Shown piece after piece: positions 1 to 9,511 of a DNA stretch of 64,000 nucleotides (positions are counted from its first letter, which is position 1; each line of letters starts with the position of its first letter). Source of the DNA: Woeseiaceae bacterium (GTDB lineage: Bacteria; Pseudomonadota; Gammaproteobacteria; Steroidobacterales; Woeseiaceae); the NCBI GenBank assembly GCA_021773075.1, contig JAJFKT010000015.1:109022-173021 (forward strand). Direction: 5' to 3'. Under the pieces are notes generated by a model that was not told where the DNA came from, did no database searches, and saw only the letters and a list, made by a program, of their open reading frames with translations. The position numbers and the translations under genes were made by a program.

Positions 1-1761
1 ATCGGCAAGTCGCCTTTCGAGGCCAGCCATCGTTCTTCGCCCGGCTTCAAGTTTCATTTCAACGTCTCTGACGGCGTCATAAAGTGGCTTCAGGCGCTTG
101 CGCTGTTCCGCCTGCTCTTGTCGTTGTTGTTTTTTATTGAGCGATTTAGCGGGTTTCTCCTGCCATTTCTCCTCGATCTTGCCGGCCTGATCTTCCTGCT
201 CCTTTAACCAGGCCGGATACTCGTCCAGGCTGCGGTTGAAGCGATCAACGATGCCGTCGTGAACGATCAATAATTCGTCGCAAACACTTCTTAGCAGGTG
301 CCGGTCATGAGAAATAACGACGAGCGCGCCAGAGTATTCGATGAGAGCAATACTCAGCGCCTGCCGCATTTCGAGATCGAGATGATTGGTTGGTTCGTCA
401 AGCAACAGCAAATTCGGTCCCTGGCGAATCATGAGTGCCAGGACCAAGCGCGCCTTTTCACCACCCGAGAACGGCGCTACCGGTTCGAAAATGCGCTCGC
501 CACTAAATCCGAATCGACCGAGATAATTGCGGTGGTCCTGTTCCCGGTCTTCAGGCGCATAGTCGCGCAGGTGATCAATAGGACTATGTTCGGGCCGCAG
601 CAATTCCAGTTGATGCTGGGCGAAGTAACCGATCTTGGTGTCCTTGCTCATCACGCGCTCACCTTTGAGCACGGTACTCCCGGTCGACAGGGCTTTGACG
701 AGTGTCGACTTGCCCGCGCCATTGACGCCGAGCAGTCCAATTCGATCGCCCGCAGACAGGTTCAGGTTGATCTTCTCGAGCACTAGATCTTCGCCATACC
801 CCAAATCACCATCAGTGAGACCCAGCAAGTGCTGCGGTTGCTTTTTCGGTTCGATGAAATGAAATCGAAACGGCGAATCAACGTGTGCTGGCGCGATCTG
901 CTCCATGCGTTCGAGCATTTTGAGTCGACTTTGGGCCTGGCGTGCTTTCGACGCCTTGTAGCGGAATCGATCGACGTAGCTTTGAATGTGCTTAATCTCT
1001 TTTTGCTGTCGCGTAAACATCGCGTGCTGCTGAGCAAGCTGTTCGGCCCGTTTCGCTTCAAATTGACTGTAGTTGCCCGTAAATAAATGCACAGTCTCGT
1101 GTTCGATATGGGCAATCCGGGTGCATATCTGATCGAGGAAATCGCGATCGTGCGAGATCACCAGCAAGATGCCCTCGTAGCGTTTTAACCAGCGCTCCAG
1201 CCATAAAATCGCAGGCAGGTCGAGGTGATTGGTTGGCTCGTCAAGCAACAGGATGTCTGAGCGACACATCAAGGCACGAGCAAGATTGAGTCGCATGCGC
1301 CAGCCGCCAGAGAATTCTCTTACGGGCTTTCGAAACTCGTCCGGCGCGAAGCCCAGACCATGCAACAGCCGCGACGCTCGGGACTCAGCGGTGAATCCGT
1401 CTATCGACTCCATACGCTCGTAAAGGAGATGCAGGTCCGGCTTGTCGTCATCCGCTTCACCGGTGGCAATTGCAGCTTCAACCTCGCGTAGCTCCGTATC
1501 GCCATCCATAACGTAGTCGACTGCGGAACCGCTACCGTGTGGGCTCTCTTGTGCGACGTGGGCAATTTCATTTTTGGGGTCGAGCCCGAGCTCACCGTCA
1601 TCGGGCTCGAGTTCTCCGAGGATCATTGCGAACAGCGAAGACTTGCCACAGCCATTAGCGCCGATCACGCCCATTCGCTGCCCCGAATGAATCTGGACGC
1701 TGGCGTTTTCAATAAGTACTTTGCGCCCGCGGCGCAAAGCGATGTTTGTGAGGGCAAGCAT
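1..1761 (-). CDS. ABC-F family ATPase, YheS-like (3' end cut by window edge)
   Basis: This is a cytosolic, non-transporter ABC protein of the ABC-F family, whose members act on the ribosome. I translated it by hand because it runs off the left edge without a stop and so is missing from the ORF track. It starts MLALTNIALRRGRK and has two ATPase cassettes, each with a Walker A (GANGCGKSS; GVNGAGKST), an ABC signature (FSGGW; FSGGEKARL) and LLLDEPTNHLD plus a SHDR switch. Between them lies the charged linker typical of ABC-F proteins. The visible 587 codons end in a Lys/Glu/Gln-rich coiled coil (KPAKSLNKKQQRQEQ), as in YheS and Uup, so only the last few dozen residues should be missing. The YheS-type assignment is by overall layout; other ABC-F subfamilies cannot be excluded. 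Confidence 0.93.
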   Translation of the reverse strand, partial: MLALTNIALRRGRKVLIENASVQIHSGQRMGVIGANGCGKSSLFAMILGELEPDDGELGLDPKNEIAHVAQESPHGSGSAVDYVMDGDTELREVEAAIATGEADDDKPDLHLLYERMESIDGFTAESRASRLLHGLGFAPDEFRKPVREFSGGWRMRLNLARALMCRSDILLLDEPTNHLDLPAILWLERWLKRYEGILLVISHDRDFLDQICTRIAHIEHETVHLFTGNYSQFEAKRAEQLAQQHAMFTRQQKEIKHIQSYVDRFRYKASKARQAQSRLKMLERMEQIAPAHVDSPFRFHFIEPKKQPQHLLGLTDGDLGYGEDLVLEKINLNLSAGDRIGLLGVNGAGKSTLVKALSTGSTVLKGERVMSKDTKIGYFAQHQLELLRPEHSPIDHLRDYAPEDREQDHRNYLGRFGFSGERIFEPVAPFSGGEKARLVLALMIRQGPNLLLLDEPTNHLDLEMRQALSIALIEYSGALVVISHDRHLLRSVCDELLIVHDGIVDRFNRSLDEYPAWLKEQEDQAGKIEEKWQEKPAKSLNKKQQRQEQAEQRKRLKPLYDAVRDVEMKLEAGRRTMAGLERRLAD

Positions 1762-1853
1762 GACCGGCGCGATTATAGGTCACGCCGGGTTACGGTGACA
1801 GGAGTTAAGATGCAGCCGTAATAGTTGCGGCCGGTCCGAGGTCTATATGCAGC

Positions 1854-2180
1854 ATGAGTAAAAAAAATATCCGAATTCGACTGCGAAGCAGCGGTACCGT
1901 TATCGCTGAGGGCCCGCTTGGCTGGGGTATCACGCCATTTGAGGGTAATTTCTACATTTCTCCGAAATTCCTGAAAACAGCCGGGTTTCGCGCTAACTAC
2001 ATCCCGGGTCTGTGTATCTACAAATTCTTGTATGTCTGGATGGATTACGAAGTCGATTCCGAAACTACGATTCACAATCTGGGTTGGAAATACTGGCTGC
2101 CGAATCCACTGCTGCCTTTCATCTGGTTTCGGGTAGCGGTCGCGCGGCGGCATCCTGAAATTTCTTACGAGGAATATTGA
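1854..2180 (+). CDS. Small conserved protein, possibly DUF427-like
   Basis: A 108-residue cytoplasmic protein without signal peptide or clear membrane segment. Its order of motifs (GTVIAEGP, then YIPGLCIYKF, then LGWKYWLPNP) loosely recalls the compact beta-barrel fold of DUF427 proteins, but I could not confirm this and no catalytic residues are evident. It is aromatic-rich. It reads away from the divergent ABC-F gene, about 90 bp upstream, and ends 77 bp before the yceH-like gene. The ATG follows a second ATG-free leader without a strong ribosome binding site. The function is unknown. Confidence 0.6.
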   Translation: MSKKNIRIRLRSSGTVIAEGPLGWGITPFEGNFYISPKFLKTAGFRANYIPGLCIYKFLYVWMDYEVDSETTIHNLGWKYWLPNPLLPFIWFRVAVARRHPEISYEEY

Positions 2181-2257
2181 ACGTGGCCGCCGCGACTCGC
2201 GTCATACGCGATATACTCACGATCCGTATCTAACGTTGATCCACCAGGGCGCTGTTC

Positions 2258-2908
2258 GTGTTGACAGAGTTAAATGAAATCGAGACTCGGGTAATTGCTT
2301 GCCTGGTTGAAAAATCAATAGTCACTCCCGACCAATACCCGATGACATTGAATGCATTGACCAATGCGTGTAATCAAAAATCCTCTCGTTACCCGGTCAT
2401 GTCTTTGACCCCGGGTGAAGTGCAGCATGCGATCCGCGACCTGGAAACGAAGCACCTCACGCGAACCGAGGAAAACTTCAAGAGTCGAGCAGAAAAGTAC
2501 TCACAGCGGTTTTGCAGCACACGCTACAGCGACTTTCAGTTTGATTCCGCGCAAGTGGCCATCGTTTGTTTGCTGATGCTTCGTGGTCCACAGACACCCG
2601 GCGAGCTCAAGAATCGCAGTGGCCGATTGCACAATTTTGCGGATAATAGTGAAGTTGTTGTGGCATTGGACAGCCTGATTAATCGTGACGGCGAGAGCTT
2701 AATCGTGAAATTGTCGCGTACCCCGGGCAGAAAAGACGCCGAATACATGCACCTGTTCTCCGGGCCGGTTGATGTCGAGGCTCACGCGGAGCAGGCACTC
2801 GCCGCCAAGCCCGTTGCGGGTTCCGCTGCTAGTAACATCGCCGAACTTAGCGAGCGCGTTGAAAAACTCGAAGCCGAAGTGGCCGAACTCAAGTCTTTAT
2901 TACGTTAA
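2258..2908 (+). CDS. yceH: YceH family protein (UPF0502, DUF480)
   Basis: A 216-residue cytoplasmic protein of the YceH/DUF480 family, which has paired winged-helix domains. The N-terminal half carries the hallmark region ETRVIACLVEKSIVTPDQYP followed by LNALTNACNQKSSR. The C-terminus is a short coiled coil (AELSERVEKLEAEVAELKSLL), normal for the family. Length matches E. coli YceH. The biochemical role of the family is unsettled. The start is a GTG directly followed by TTG; this gives the conserved N-terminus MLTELNEIE. The AAA-FHA gene follows after about 115 bp. Confidence 0.92.
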   Translation: MLTELNEIETRVIACLVEKSIVTPDQYPMTLNALTNACNQKSSRYPVMSLTPGEVQHAIRDLETKHLTRTEENFKSRAEKYSQRFCSTRYSDFQFDSAQVAIVCLLMLRGPQTPGELKNRSGRLHNFADNSEVVVALDSLINRDGESLIVKLSRTPGRKDAEYMHLFSGPVDVEAHAEQALAAKPVAGSAASNIAELSERVEKLEAEVAELKSLLR

Positions 2909-3022
2909 ATAGACAGATTCCAAAGCTACACTGTTGCCGTTTGGAGACATCTGGACGAATTCCCGAATTTGCGAGAAAGTAAATATTCGGAATCTGGCGG
3001 GGGTCGGATCAGAGCGACGGAA

Positions 3023-4213
3023 ATGCAGGTAGATGGAGTTGGGCTGCGCGAACAAAGGGCAATCGTCCGTTACAAATCGCAGCAACAAGCACTAAGATTT
3101 GTTGGAAAAATTTTGACCGATAAGCGAGGTATTGCCTTGCTACATGGTCCGAAAGCATCCGGTAAGTCTGTAGTAGCCAATCAATTTGTGCGCGAAGTTC
3201 AAGCGGATCTTGCGATCGCGGTTGTTGATGGCGCGCGCATGAAAACCGCAGAACTACTATCGGCGATACTCGAACAATTCGGCTATCACATCGTGCTCGA
3301 CTCTACGGATGAAATGCTGAATATGATCAGCGTGTTTGTTGTCCAGCAATCTCGAACACGGCAAGCACCCGTGTTGATAATCGAGAACATCAACGACATG
3401 TTTCCAAGCGCTTTGGGCGCGCTTTGTCGACTTGCGGAACTTAACGTGAACCAGCGTTACGCAATGCGGATGATCCTGATTAGCAATCGCAATATTGAAC
3501 GCATCATAAAATCGCCGAGCATGACGGTGATTGCAAATCGGGTGATCGGAAATTTCGAGTTGGGCCCGATGACATCCAAGGAGGCGCTGCTTTACCTGTA
3601 CGCGAAGCTGCGTGCGCGTGGCGTAGAACGGCCCGACGATATTTTTTCAGTCGATGTATGCGAGAGGCTACATTCACTTTCTGGCGGGTGGCCCGGTGAG
3701 TTAGAGACGATTGCGTTGTCGATCATAGAGCAGGCCAAAGAATTCCCAGTTCGAGTGGACGACATCGTCGATCCGGACGCGCCTGTCAAAGACACCACGC
3801 CGAAACTCATAATCACCTTAACCGGCGGGTCACCAAAGGAAGTTCGGCTAACGGAAAAGCGCGCGTTAGTCGGGCGCTCGGATTTGAGCGATATTGTCAT
3901 TCTCGATCAATTCGTGAGTAGCCAGCATGCTTTGTTGATTCGGAATGAAAGCGCCGTCGTATTGGTCGATCTCAAAAGTCGAAATGGCACGTTCGTGAAC
4001 TCACGGCGAGTGCAAAGCAAAGTTCTTTTGCACGATGACATTGTTTCTATTGGCGACCATCGAATGAAGATGGTTTACGCGGATGGTCATTCGACAATCG
4101 AAATAGAAGATCCGGAATTGGCCGACACAGCCAAGATGAAGAATATTGCCGATGCGCGCCGCAATCGCGAAGAGAAAATTCCAACGCTGGTCGTCGTCAG
4201 AGACGAAAAGTAA
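3023..4213 (+). CDS. AAA ATPase (ExeA/GspA-like) with C-terminal FHA domain, paralogue 1
   Basis: Predicted cytosolic regulator or assembly protein joining a P-loop ATPase to a phosphothreonine-binding FHA domain. The ATPase part (about residues 1-250) has Walker A GPKASGKS and a Walker B strand VLIIENIND in which the usual Asp-Glu pair is Glu-Asn, which suggests weak or no hydrolysis. The FHA part (about residues 265-365) keeps the core GRSDLSDIVI, SSQH and SRNGTFVNSRRV residues. The track starts at a TTG (2969), but the ATG at 3023 aligns with the start of the second copy at 14601. Both copies share the tail pattern L-DT--M-N--D-RR-R. No type II secretion genes are nearby, so a GspA role is not supported. 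Substrate and partner kinase are unknown. Confidence 0.85.
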   Translation: MQVDGVGLREQRAIVRYKSQQQALRFVGKILTDKRGIALLHGPKASGKSVVANQFVREVQADLAIAVVDGARMKTAELLSAILEQFGYHIVLDSTDEMLNMISVFVVQQSRTRQAPVLIIENINDMFPSALGALCRLAELNVNQRYAMRMILISNRNIERIIKSPSMTVIANRVIGNFELGPMTSKEALLYLYAKLRARGVERPDDIFSVDVCERLHSLSGGWPGELETIALSIIEQAKEFPVRVDDIVDPDAPVKDTTPKLIITLTGGSPKEVRLTEKRALVGRSDLSDIVILDQFVSSQHALLIRNESAVVLVDLKSRNGTFVNSRRVQSKVLLHDDIVSIGDHRMKMVYADGHSTIEIEDPELADTAKMKNIADARRNREEKIPTLVVVRDEK

Positions 4214-4412
4214 TTCACCGCAGCTGGCTGTCTTTGCTGCCGCGGCGATTGTACCCGGCCGCCTTTTTATTTGCCTTATCCACAGTATAAATCGCGCTTA
4301 AGCGGACAACCAACAATTTGGCTATGTAGGTAGAATTCACGACCCTCTGGCGGCCTGATCGTGAGCTGGAGTGAGCTATACTTTTTGTGTTGAACCGAAC
4401 CGGAATACGCGC

Positions 4413-5021
4413 GTGAGATACCTGACATTCTTTCTTTTGTCGATTTTTCTCTTGTTTGGCTGCGTAAGTGACGGGCCAGGCAACGGCTCTGCTAATTACG
4501 AAGAACTCGATACGGCGACGATGATTGATGCGCCAGATCCTGTATCCGGTACCTTTCATCCCGGTGACCGCGACAAAGTAGAGCGTGGCGCATACCTTAT
4601 CGAGCTGCTGGGTTGTGGATCCTGCCATACGAATGGTGCGTTTGATGGTGCTCCCGAGCTAGATAAAGCGCTGGCCGGATCAAACACGGGCATCGCCTTT
4701 TCCAATCCGGTCGGGGACAGGTATCCCGGTGTTATTTACCCGTCCAATATTACTCCCGATCCGAAAACCGGAATTGGCGATTGGTCGGATCGGCAGATAG
4801 CAAACGCCATTCGCGCGGGCATCGGTCGCCACGGCGGTCGTCGCATCGTATCGATGCCCTGGCAGGGCTACTCGAAGCTCACGGACGATGATGTCGATGC
4901 CATGGTCTCGTATTTACGTAGCATCAAGCCGATCCGGAATACCGTACCTGCGGAAGTTTCGCCCGGACGACGCGCGACTGCGCCGTATGTCTACTTCGGC
5001 GTTTACCGGAGCAAGCAATAG
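4413..5021 (+). CDS. Cytochrome c lipoprotein, single CxxCH
   Basis: Exported class I c-type cytochrome. The protein starts with a hydrophobic segment ending in a lipobox (FLLFGC), so it should be membrane-anchored by lipid in the periplasm. A single haem motif, CGSCH, lies about 70 residues in, and a likely axial Met sits in VSMPWQGYSKL near the C-terminus. The arrangement (ERGAYLIELLGCGSCHTNG ... LTDDDVDAMVSYLRS) is typical of cytochromes attached to periplasmic dehydrogenases, but no dehydrogenase partner is adjacent. The ORF track begins at 4371; I prefer the in-frame GTG at 4413 because it places the signal peptide at the N-terminus. The M28 peptidase gene follows in the same direction. 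Confidence 0.88.
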   Translation: MRYLTFFLLSIFLLFGCVSDGPGNGSANYEELDTATMIDAPDPVSGTFHPGDRDKVERGAYLIELLGCGSCHTNGAFDGAPELDKALAGSNTGIAFSNPVGDRYPGVIYPSNITPDPKTGIGDWSDRQIANAIRAGIGRHGGRRIVSMPWQGYSKLTDDDVDAMVSYLRSIKPIRNTVPAEVSPGRRATAPYVYFGVYRSKQ

Positions 5022-5086
5022 CTTCGTTTTTGGCGAGCTGCCCGTCTGCTAGACTGCCTTACGAACAACAATAAGAGCAACCTGTA

Positions 5087-7126
5087 ATGAATCGAATTCG
5101 ACTCGCGGCCGTCATGCTGTCGCTACTATCGCCAGCAGCCCACGCAGACATTCGCGAACTTATCCCTGAGGATGTCCTGCTGCAAATCGCCGAGGAAACA
5201 TCCGGCGAAGCGGCCAAACGCAATCTCGATACGATTACGCTGCAGCATCGTATGCGAGCAAGTAGCCAATTCGAAGTCGCGACAAATCACATTGTTGATC
5301 AACTCAAACAGTACGGGCTCGATGAAGTTGAAGTGCTTGAGTACGCTGCGGACGGCAAGACAATGTACGGCACACAAAAATCGCGTCCGGTTTGGGATGT
5401 TCGGTTCGCGCAACTTTGGGAAGTGGCCGAAAACGACGGAGATATCACCCGCGTTCGTAAGCTTGGCGATTGGGACTCCGTGCCGCTAACACTTGCGCAG
5501 GATAGCCAGTCCGGCGATGTCACGACATCGCTGGTTGATATTGGGGCTGGAATGCAAGACGCCGACTACGCGGGAAAAGATGTTCGCGGCAAGCTGGTGC
5601 TGACATCGTCCCAACCCGGTGCGGTTGTTGAACGAGCGGTCGGCGAGTTAGGTGCTGCGGGCATCATCTCGTACGCACCGAATCAGAAGTCGGCCTGGTG
5701 GAAAGAAGATGACCGTCTCGTGCGTTGGGGACACCTCAGTGCTTTTCCGAAAACGAAATCCTTCGGATTCATGGTTTCGCTGGGCGAGGCGCGGGCCTTG
5801 CAAGCGCGGTTGGCCGCGGACGAGAGCATTTTGTTTCACGCCAAAGTTGATGCTGGTCACAAACGCGGTAAGTATCGCTTCGCGACCGCCGCGATCAAGG
5901 GTAGTTATAAATCCGGGGAGGACATTAATTTCACCTGTCATCTCGACCATCCGCGACCGGGCGCCAACGACAATGCGTCCGGCTGTGTTTCAATTCTTGA
6001 AGTTGCACGCACGTTGAATTCTCTCATCAAGGACGGCATATTGCCGCGCCCGTCGCGAACGATTCGCTTTCTCTGGCCGGCAGAGATCGAAGGCAGCATC
6101 ATGTATCTGGCTGGACATGACGACCCGTCAAGCATCAAAGCCAATATCCATATGGATATGGTCGGTGGTGGTCCGGTTACAAAATCGGTGTTCCGAATTT
6201 CCGGTGGGCCCTACAGCGTGCCGTCATTCATCAGCGATCTCGGTCACGAGGTCGGTCACTTCGTCAACGATCAAACCAGGCGTTTCGCCGACGGCGAGGA
6301 AGTGGCGTTTCCATTGAATGCGCCCGAGGGCGGCAAGGAGCCACAGCTTGCGTTGATGGAAGGCCTGGACATGGGTAGTGACCACGACGTTTTCTTCGAA
6401 GGTAGCTGGCGTATCCCGGGCTTGTATCTGCATGACTGGCCAGACCGCTATATCCATACCAATTATGACCTGGCGGCCAATATCGATCCGACCAAACTCA
6501 AGCGAGCGGCGTTTATTGGCGCGGTGAGTGCCTGGTATCTGGCGAATCTTTCAGACGCCGATGTGCCGGCAGTCATGGCAATGCTGAAGCGAAATGCGCT
6601 GCAAAGGAGTGCCGCGTTAGCCGAAAGACGTGCGGGCATGGCCGCAATCGATGCCGTCGCAGCCACTCGGGTTCACTTCACGCTGGAGCGTCGCAAAGTC
6701 CACAGCGTAGAGCCGTTCGCTACTTTAGTCGAAAGCGATCACGAACATATGGTCGACTGGCTTGCAGATCTGGAGCGCTTGCTTGCAACGCCCGAACCCC
6801 GAATTCCGTCGCAGCGCGATGAAAAAATTTATGCGCGAAATCCTGATATTCAGGGACCGATGCGCGCATTTGGATACTCCTACCTCGAAGACAAATTCGG
6901 TGTCGATAATGTATCAGCACTTGCTCTTATGAATCACAGCACACTCTGGGGTAGCAGCGGCATGTTCACGTATGAGGCGCTGAATCTCGTCGATGGCAAG
7001 CGCACCGTCAGCGATATCCGGGACTGGTTACTCGCTGAAATGGGAGCGGTGTCAGTTGAGCATGTTGCGGCGTACCTGAAGGCGCTCGAGTCAATCGACG
7101 TTATCAGAACGGTCAAGAAAGAATAG
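5087..7126 (+). CDS. Secreted M28 family metallopeptidase with PA-like insert
   Basis: Zinc aminopeptidase-type hydrolase exported by a cleavable signal peptide (MNRIRLAAVMLSLLSPAAHA). The M28 core is clear: metal ligands in HLDHPRPGANDNASG, a catalytic Glu in AEIEGS, a ligand Asp in HMDMVGGG and a final ligand His in RYIHTNYD. Residues around 130-230 (DIGAGMQDADYAGKDVRGKLVL) look like a protease-associated domain inserted before the catalytic part. The C-terminal 180 residues form an extra helical region ending in a winged-helix-like LVDGKRTVSDIRDWLLAEM. At 679 residues it is longer than simple aminopeptidases. Its 3' end overlaps the convergent MFS gene by 36 bp. It probably trims peptides for nutrition. 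Confidence 0.9.
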   Translation: MNRIRLAAVMLSLLSPAAHADIRELIPEDVLLQIAEETSGEAAKRNLDTITLQHRMRASSQFEVATNHIVDQLKQYGLDEVEVLEYAADGKTMYGTQKSRPVWDVRFAQLWEVAENDGDITRVRKLGDWDSVPLTLAQDSQSGDVTTSLVDIGAGMQDADYAGKDVRGKLVLTSSQPGAVVERAVGELGAAGIISYAPNQKSAWWKEDDRLVRWGHLSAFPKTKSFGFMVSLGEARALQARLAADESILFHAKVDAGHKRGKYRFATAAIKGSYKSGEDINFTCHLDHPRPGANDNASGCVSILEVARTLNSLIKDGILPRPSRTIRFLWPAEIEGSIMYLAGHDDPSSIKANIHMDMVGGGPVTKSVFRISGGPYSVPSFISDLGHEVGHFVNDQTRRFADGEEVAFPLNAPEGGKEPQLALMEGLDMGSDHDVFFEGSWRIPGLYLHDWPDRYIHTNYDLAANIDPTKLKRAAFIGAVSAWYLANLSDADVPAVMAMLKRNALQRSAALAERRAGMAAIDAVAATRVHFTLERRKVHSVEPFATLVESDHEHMVDWLADLERLLATPEPRIPSQRDEKIYARNPDIQGPMRAFGYSYLEDKFGVDNVSALALMNHSTLWGSSGMFTYEALNLVDGKRTVSDIRDWLLAEMGAVSVEHVAAYLKALESIDVIRTVKKE

Positions 7127-8284
7127 CGGCACCGCCGCGCACAATACGCCCGTGACCATAACGGTAGCCTGCAAGCCGAATGCCGCAGCCGCTGAGCCGA
7201 CAATCAGGCTGCCAAAAGCGGTGCCGCCGAAGGCGATCATGCCCCACAGGCTGCTAACGCGGCCGCGAACTTCTTCTTCGACCAGTGTTTGTATGAGAAT
7301 CTGTGAGCCGACACCGCACAAAGACAGGAGCACGCCGAGTGACACAACCAGCGGAATCGCAATCCAGAATTCTGTATTCGCGCCGAAGAGGACGATGAGA
7401 ACTCCGGCTGTGATAACCGAGAATCTCACCACGCTGCTATTCAACCAGGCGGTACTTCGTGACAGCACCAACCCCGACATAATCGCGCCGATGCCGATGG
7501 AGGCTGTCAACGTTGCAAGACCGGATGCACCGCGTTCGTAAATAGCATCTGCGAACGCGGGCATCATCTCAAGTGCACCACGACCAAAGATCGAGGCAAC
7601 CGCGACGGTGATCAGTAGTGCACGAATGGTTTTGTGAGTAAGGGTGTAGCGTACGCCTTCGAGTAACTCCGCCCACACATCGCCAGATTTTTCTGATCGA
7701 AGTGCCGTTGGTCGCAGTTCGACTATTGCAACCGCCGCAATAATCGCAAGATAGGAAATCCCGTTGATTGCGAATGCAGCACTTACGCCCCATGTCGCGA
7801 TGACAATGCCGGCAACAGCCGGTCCGATAAATCGCGAGATGTTGAAAGATATCGAAGCGCTTGCGATGGCGCTTTGCAGTTGCCCCTTTTCCACGAGGTT
7901 CGGCAATAGCGTCATTCTCACGGGTGAATGCGCACCATCAAGTGCACCCTGAATAAAGGATTGCGTGGTCAGCACAAAAATATCAACGTGGCCGAACCAG
8001 GCGAGAATTCCCAACAACGTCATATTGATGACGCTACCGGAGTTAATAAGGATTGAGGCCCTGCGGCGGTCAAATCGATCCGCAAGCACACCAAATATTG
8101 GCCCGAAAACCACTGCCGGTGCGAATTGACTGAATGCGACAATGCCGACCCAAAACTCGGAGCCCGTCAGTTCCCACGTGAACCAGCCAAGGGCTACGCG
8201 GTACACCCACAGGCCATGCAAGGATACGGTGCTGCCGACGAGGTAAATAAGAAAGTTGCGACTGGAAAGCGCGGAAGTGCTCAT
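7091..8284 (-). CDS. MFS transporter (MFS_3/EntS-like family)
   Basis: Inner-membrane secondary transporter of the major facilitator superfamily, about 12 membrane helices. The loop 2-3 motif is present (GVLADRFDRRRA), and the order of helices and the segment GALDGAHSPVRMTLLPNLV are typical of the EntS-like efflux branch. The track ORF begins at 8347, but that would overlap the upstream patatin gene; the ATG at 8284 (MSTSALSSRNFLIYL) lies 7 bp after its stop and fits a two-gene operon. The C-terminal coding region overlaps the convergent M28 gene. Substrate unknown. Confidence 0.88.
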   Translation of the reverse strand: MSTSALSSRNFLIYLVGSTVSLHGLWVYRVALGWFTWELTGSEFWVGIVAFSQFAPAVVFGPIFGVLADRFDRRRASILINSGSVINMTLLGILAWFGHVDIFVLTTQSFIQGALDGAHSPVRMTLLPNLVEKGQLQSAIASASISFNISRFIGPAVAGIVIATWGVSAAFAINGISYLAIIAAVAIVELRPTALRSEKSGDVWAELLEGVRYTLTHKTIRALLITVAVASIFGRGALEMMPAFADAIYERGASGLATLTASIGIGAIMSGLVLSRSTAWLNSSVVRFSVITAGVLIVLFGANTEFWIAIPLVVSLGVLLSLCGVGSQILIQTLVEEEVRGRVSSLWGMIAFGGTAFGSLIVGSAAAAFGLQATVMVTGVLCAAVPLFFLDRSDNVD

Positions 8285-8291
8285 CGCGTAG

Positions 8292-9467
8292 TTATACGCC
8301 CTCGTCGGGGTAGGGGAAGTCCTTGGGTGCTGGAAGGCCGTCTTCAACCCATGAGCGAATGCCTGCGTCGCATATTGCGTAACCCCAGTTTATGAGCCGC
8401 CGTTGAGTATTGACGTCTTTGGCCGCCAGGTCTGTCGGGATGTCGGCGAGTTCGCGTGCACGTTCAGGCGAGCAAGGCAGTTTGTCTTCGGCCGGGTAGC
8501 CCTCGATTTCGCTGCGAATGCTGAAATAGACGCCGGTTCTTTGCAATGACTCCAATGAAGAGATGAGCACGCGCTTGCGCAAAGATCGCACCTGGTTATC
8601 GATCGTGCTCATGACGCGATAACTCTGTAGTGCCCAGTCACCAATAATCTTTTTCTTTGGTTTGTATTTTCCGCCGGCGTTGCTGACGATGACTGTCTGA
8701 AAATTCTTGAATACGGTCTCTAATCCCAGGTTGTCATAGACGCCACCGTCCGAGAGTGTCGGGCGAGTAGTGTAGGGCGGCCTTTGTAGGTCGCTACCGC
8801 TGTTGGGTGTGTACTGTGATTCGTCATACTTGAATCGTGACGGTGAGAGGAACGGCGGAAACGCGGATGATGCGGCGACCACAGATGCGATGGAATCAGT
8901 CGGGTTCTTTATCTCGCCCACACGCCAGTCGCGCGTAAACGGTTTCGAAAATCGCCACAATGCACCGGACTGCAGGTTGGTTGCGTTGATAACGAAGCGC
9001 GGCGAGTCCGGCAAGTCCTGCAACGTTTTTTTGTCGAACAATCGGCGCCGATAAACCCGTTTGACGCTCTTGTTTACGGTGCTGACAATTGCCGACCAGG
9101 TTGCGGTCCAAATAGACACGGTTGTCTGACTCGCAAAACTCTCTATAGGCGCAACAACCAATTCCCGAAAGCGATCGAGCAAGTCCTCGTCGTCAACTTT
9201 CAGATCATCCCAGGCGAGTCCCAGGACGCCCGCGATAATGGAGCCGCCAGAAACAGAGGACACGCGCTGCAGAGAACCGATAGGCCCGTGCATGCCAACC
9301 CGATCGTTTGAGCTCAGGTAGCCCAATTCGGCGAGTCGCCACAAGACGCCAAGATGAAACAACATGGCACGATAGCCACCACCACTGAGGCATAGCCCAA
9401 TGCCCACGGCAGGTGAGTTGCCTCCGGGTGCATCCAAACTAACGGGTGAGAGTTGTTCCTTTGACAT
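8292..9467 (-). CDS. Patatin-like phospholipase
   Basis: Lipid acyl hydrolase of the patatin family. The oxyanion-hole glycine motif is LCLSGGGYRAMLFHLG near residue 30, the nucleophile serine lies in SVSGGS near residue 75 (the family GxSxG with the first Gly replaced by Ser), and the catalytic Asp is in LSDGGVYDN. No signal peptide or membrane segment is seen, so it is probably cytosolic or peripheral on the inner membrane. It is 391 residues long and sits 7 bp upstream of the MFS gene, so the two are likely co-transcribed. That coupling of a lipase to an exporter suggests, but does not show, a role in lipid or siderophore-type traffic. Confidence 0.9.
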   Translation of the reverse strand: MSKEQLSPVSLDAPGGNSPAVGIGLCLSGGGYRAMLFHLGVLWRLAELGYLSSNDRVGMHGPIGSLQRVSSVSGGSIIAGVLGLAWDDLKVDDEDLLDRFRELVVAPIESFASQTTVSIWTATWSAIVSTVNKSVKRVYRRRLFDKKTLQDLPDSPRFVINATNLQSGALWRFSKPFTRDWRVGEIKNPTDSIASVVAASSAFPPFLSPSRFKYDESQYTPNSGSDLQRPPYTTRPTLSDGGVYDNLGLETVFKNFQTVIVSNAGGKYKPKKKIIGDWALQSYRVMSTIDNQVRSLRKRVLISSLESLQRTGVYFSIRSEIEGYPAEDKLPCSPERARELADIPTDLAAKDVNTQRRLINWGYAICDAGIRSWVEDGLPAPKDFPYPDEGV

Positions 9468-9511
9468 TGTGGGACGGTAATACCATATTTCGGTCGGTCG
9501 TGCGGGTGCTG

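Noticed and set aside
3023-4213. Type II secretion GspA assignment for the AAA-FHA genes
   Set aside because: The FHA domain replaces the peptidoglycan-binding part of GspA/ExeA and no gsp genes are near.
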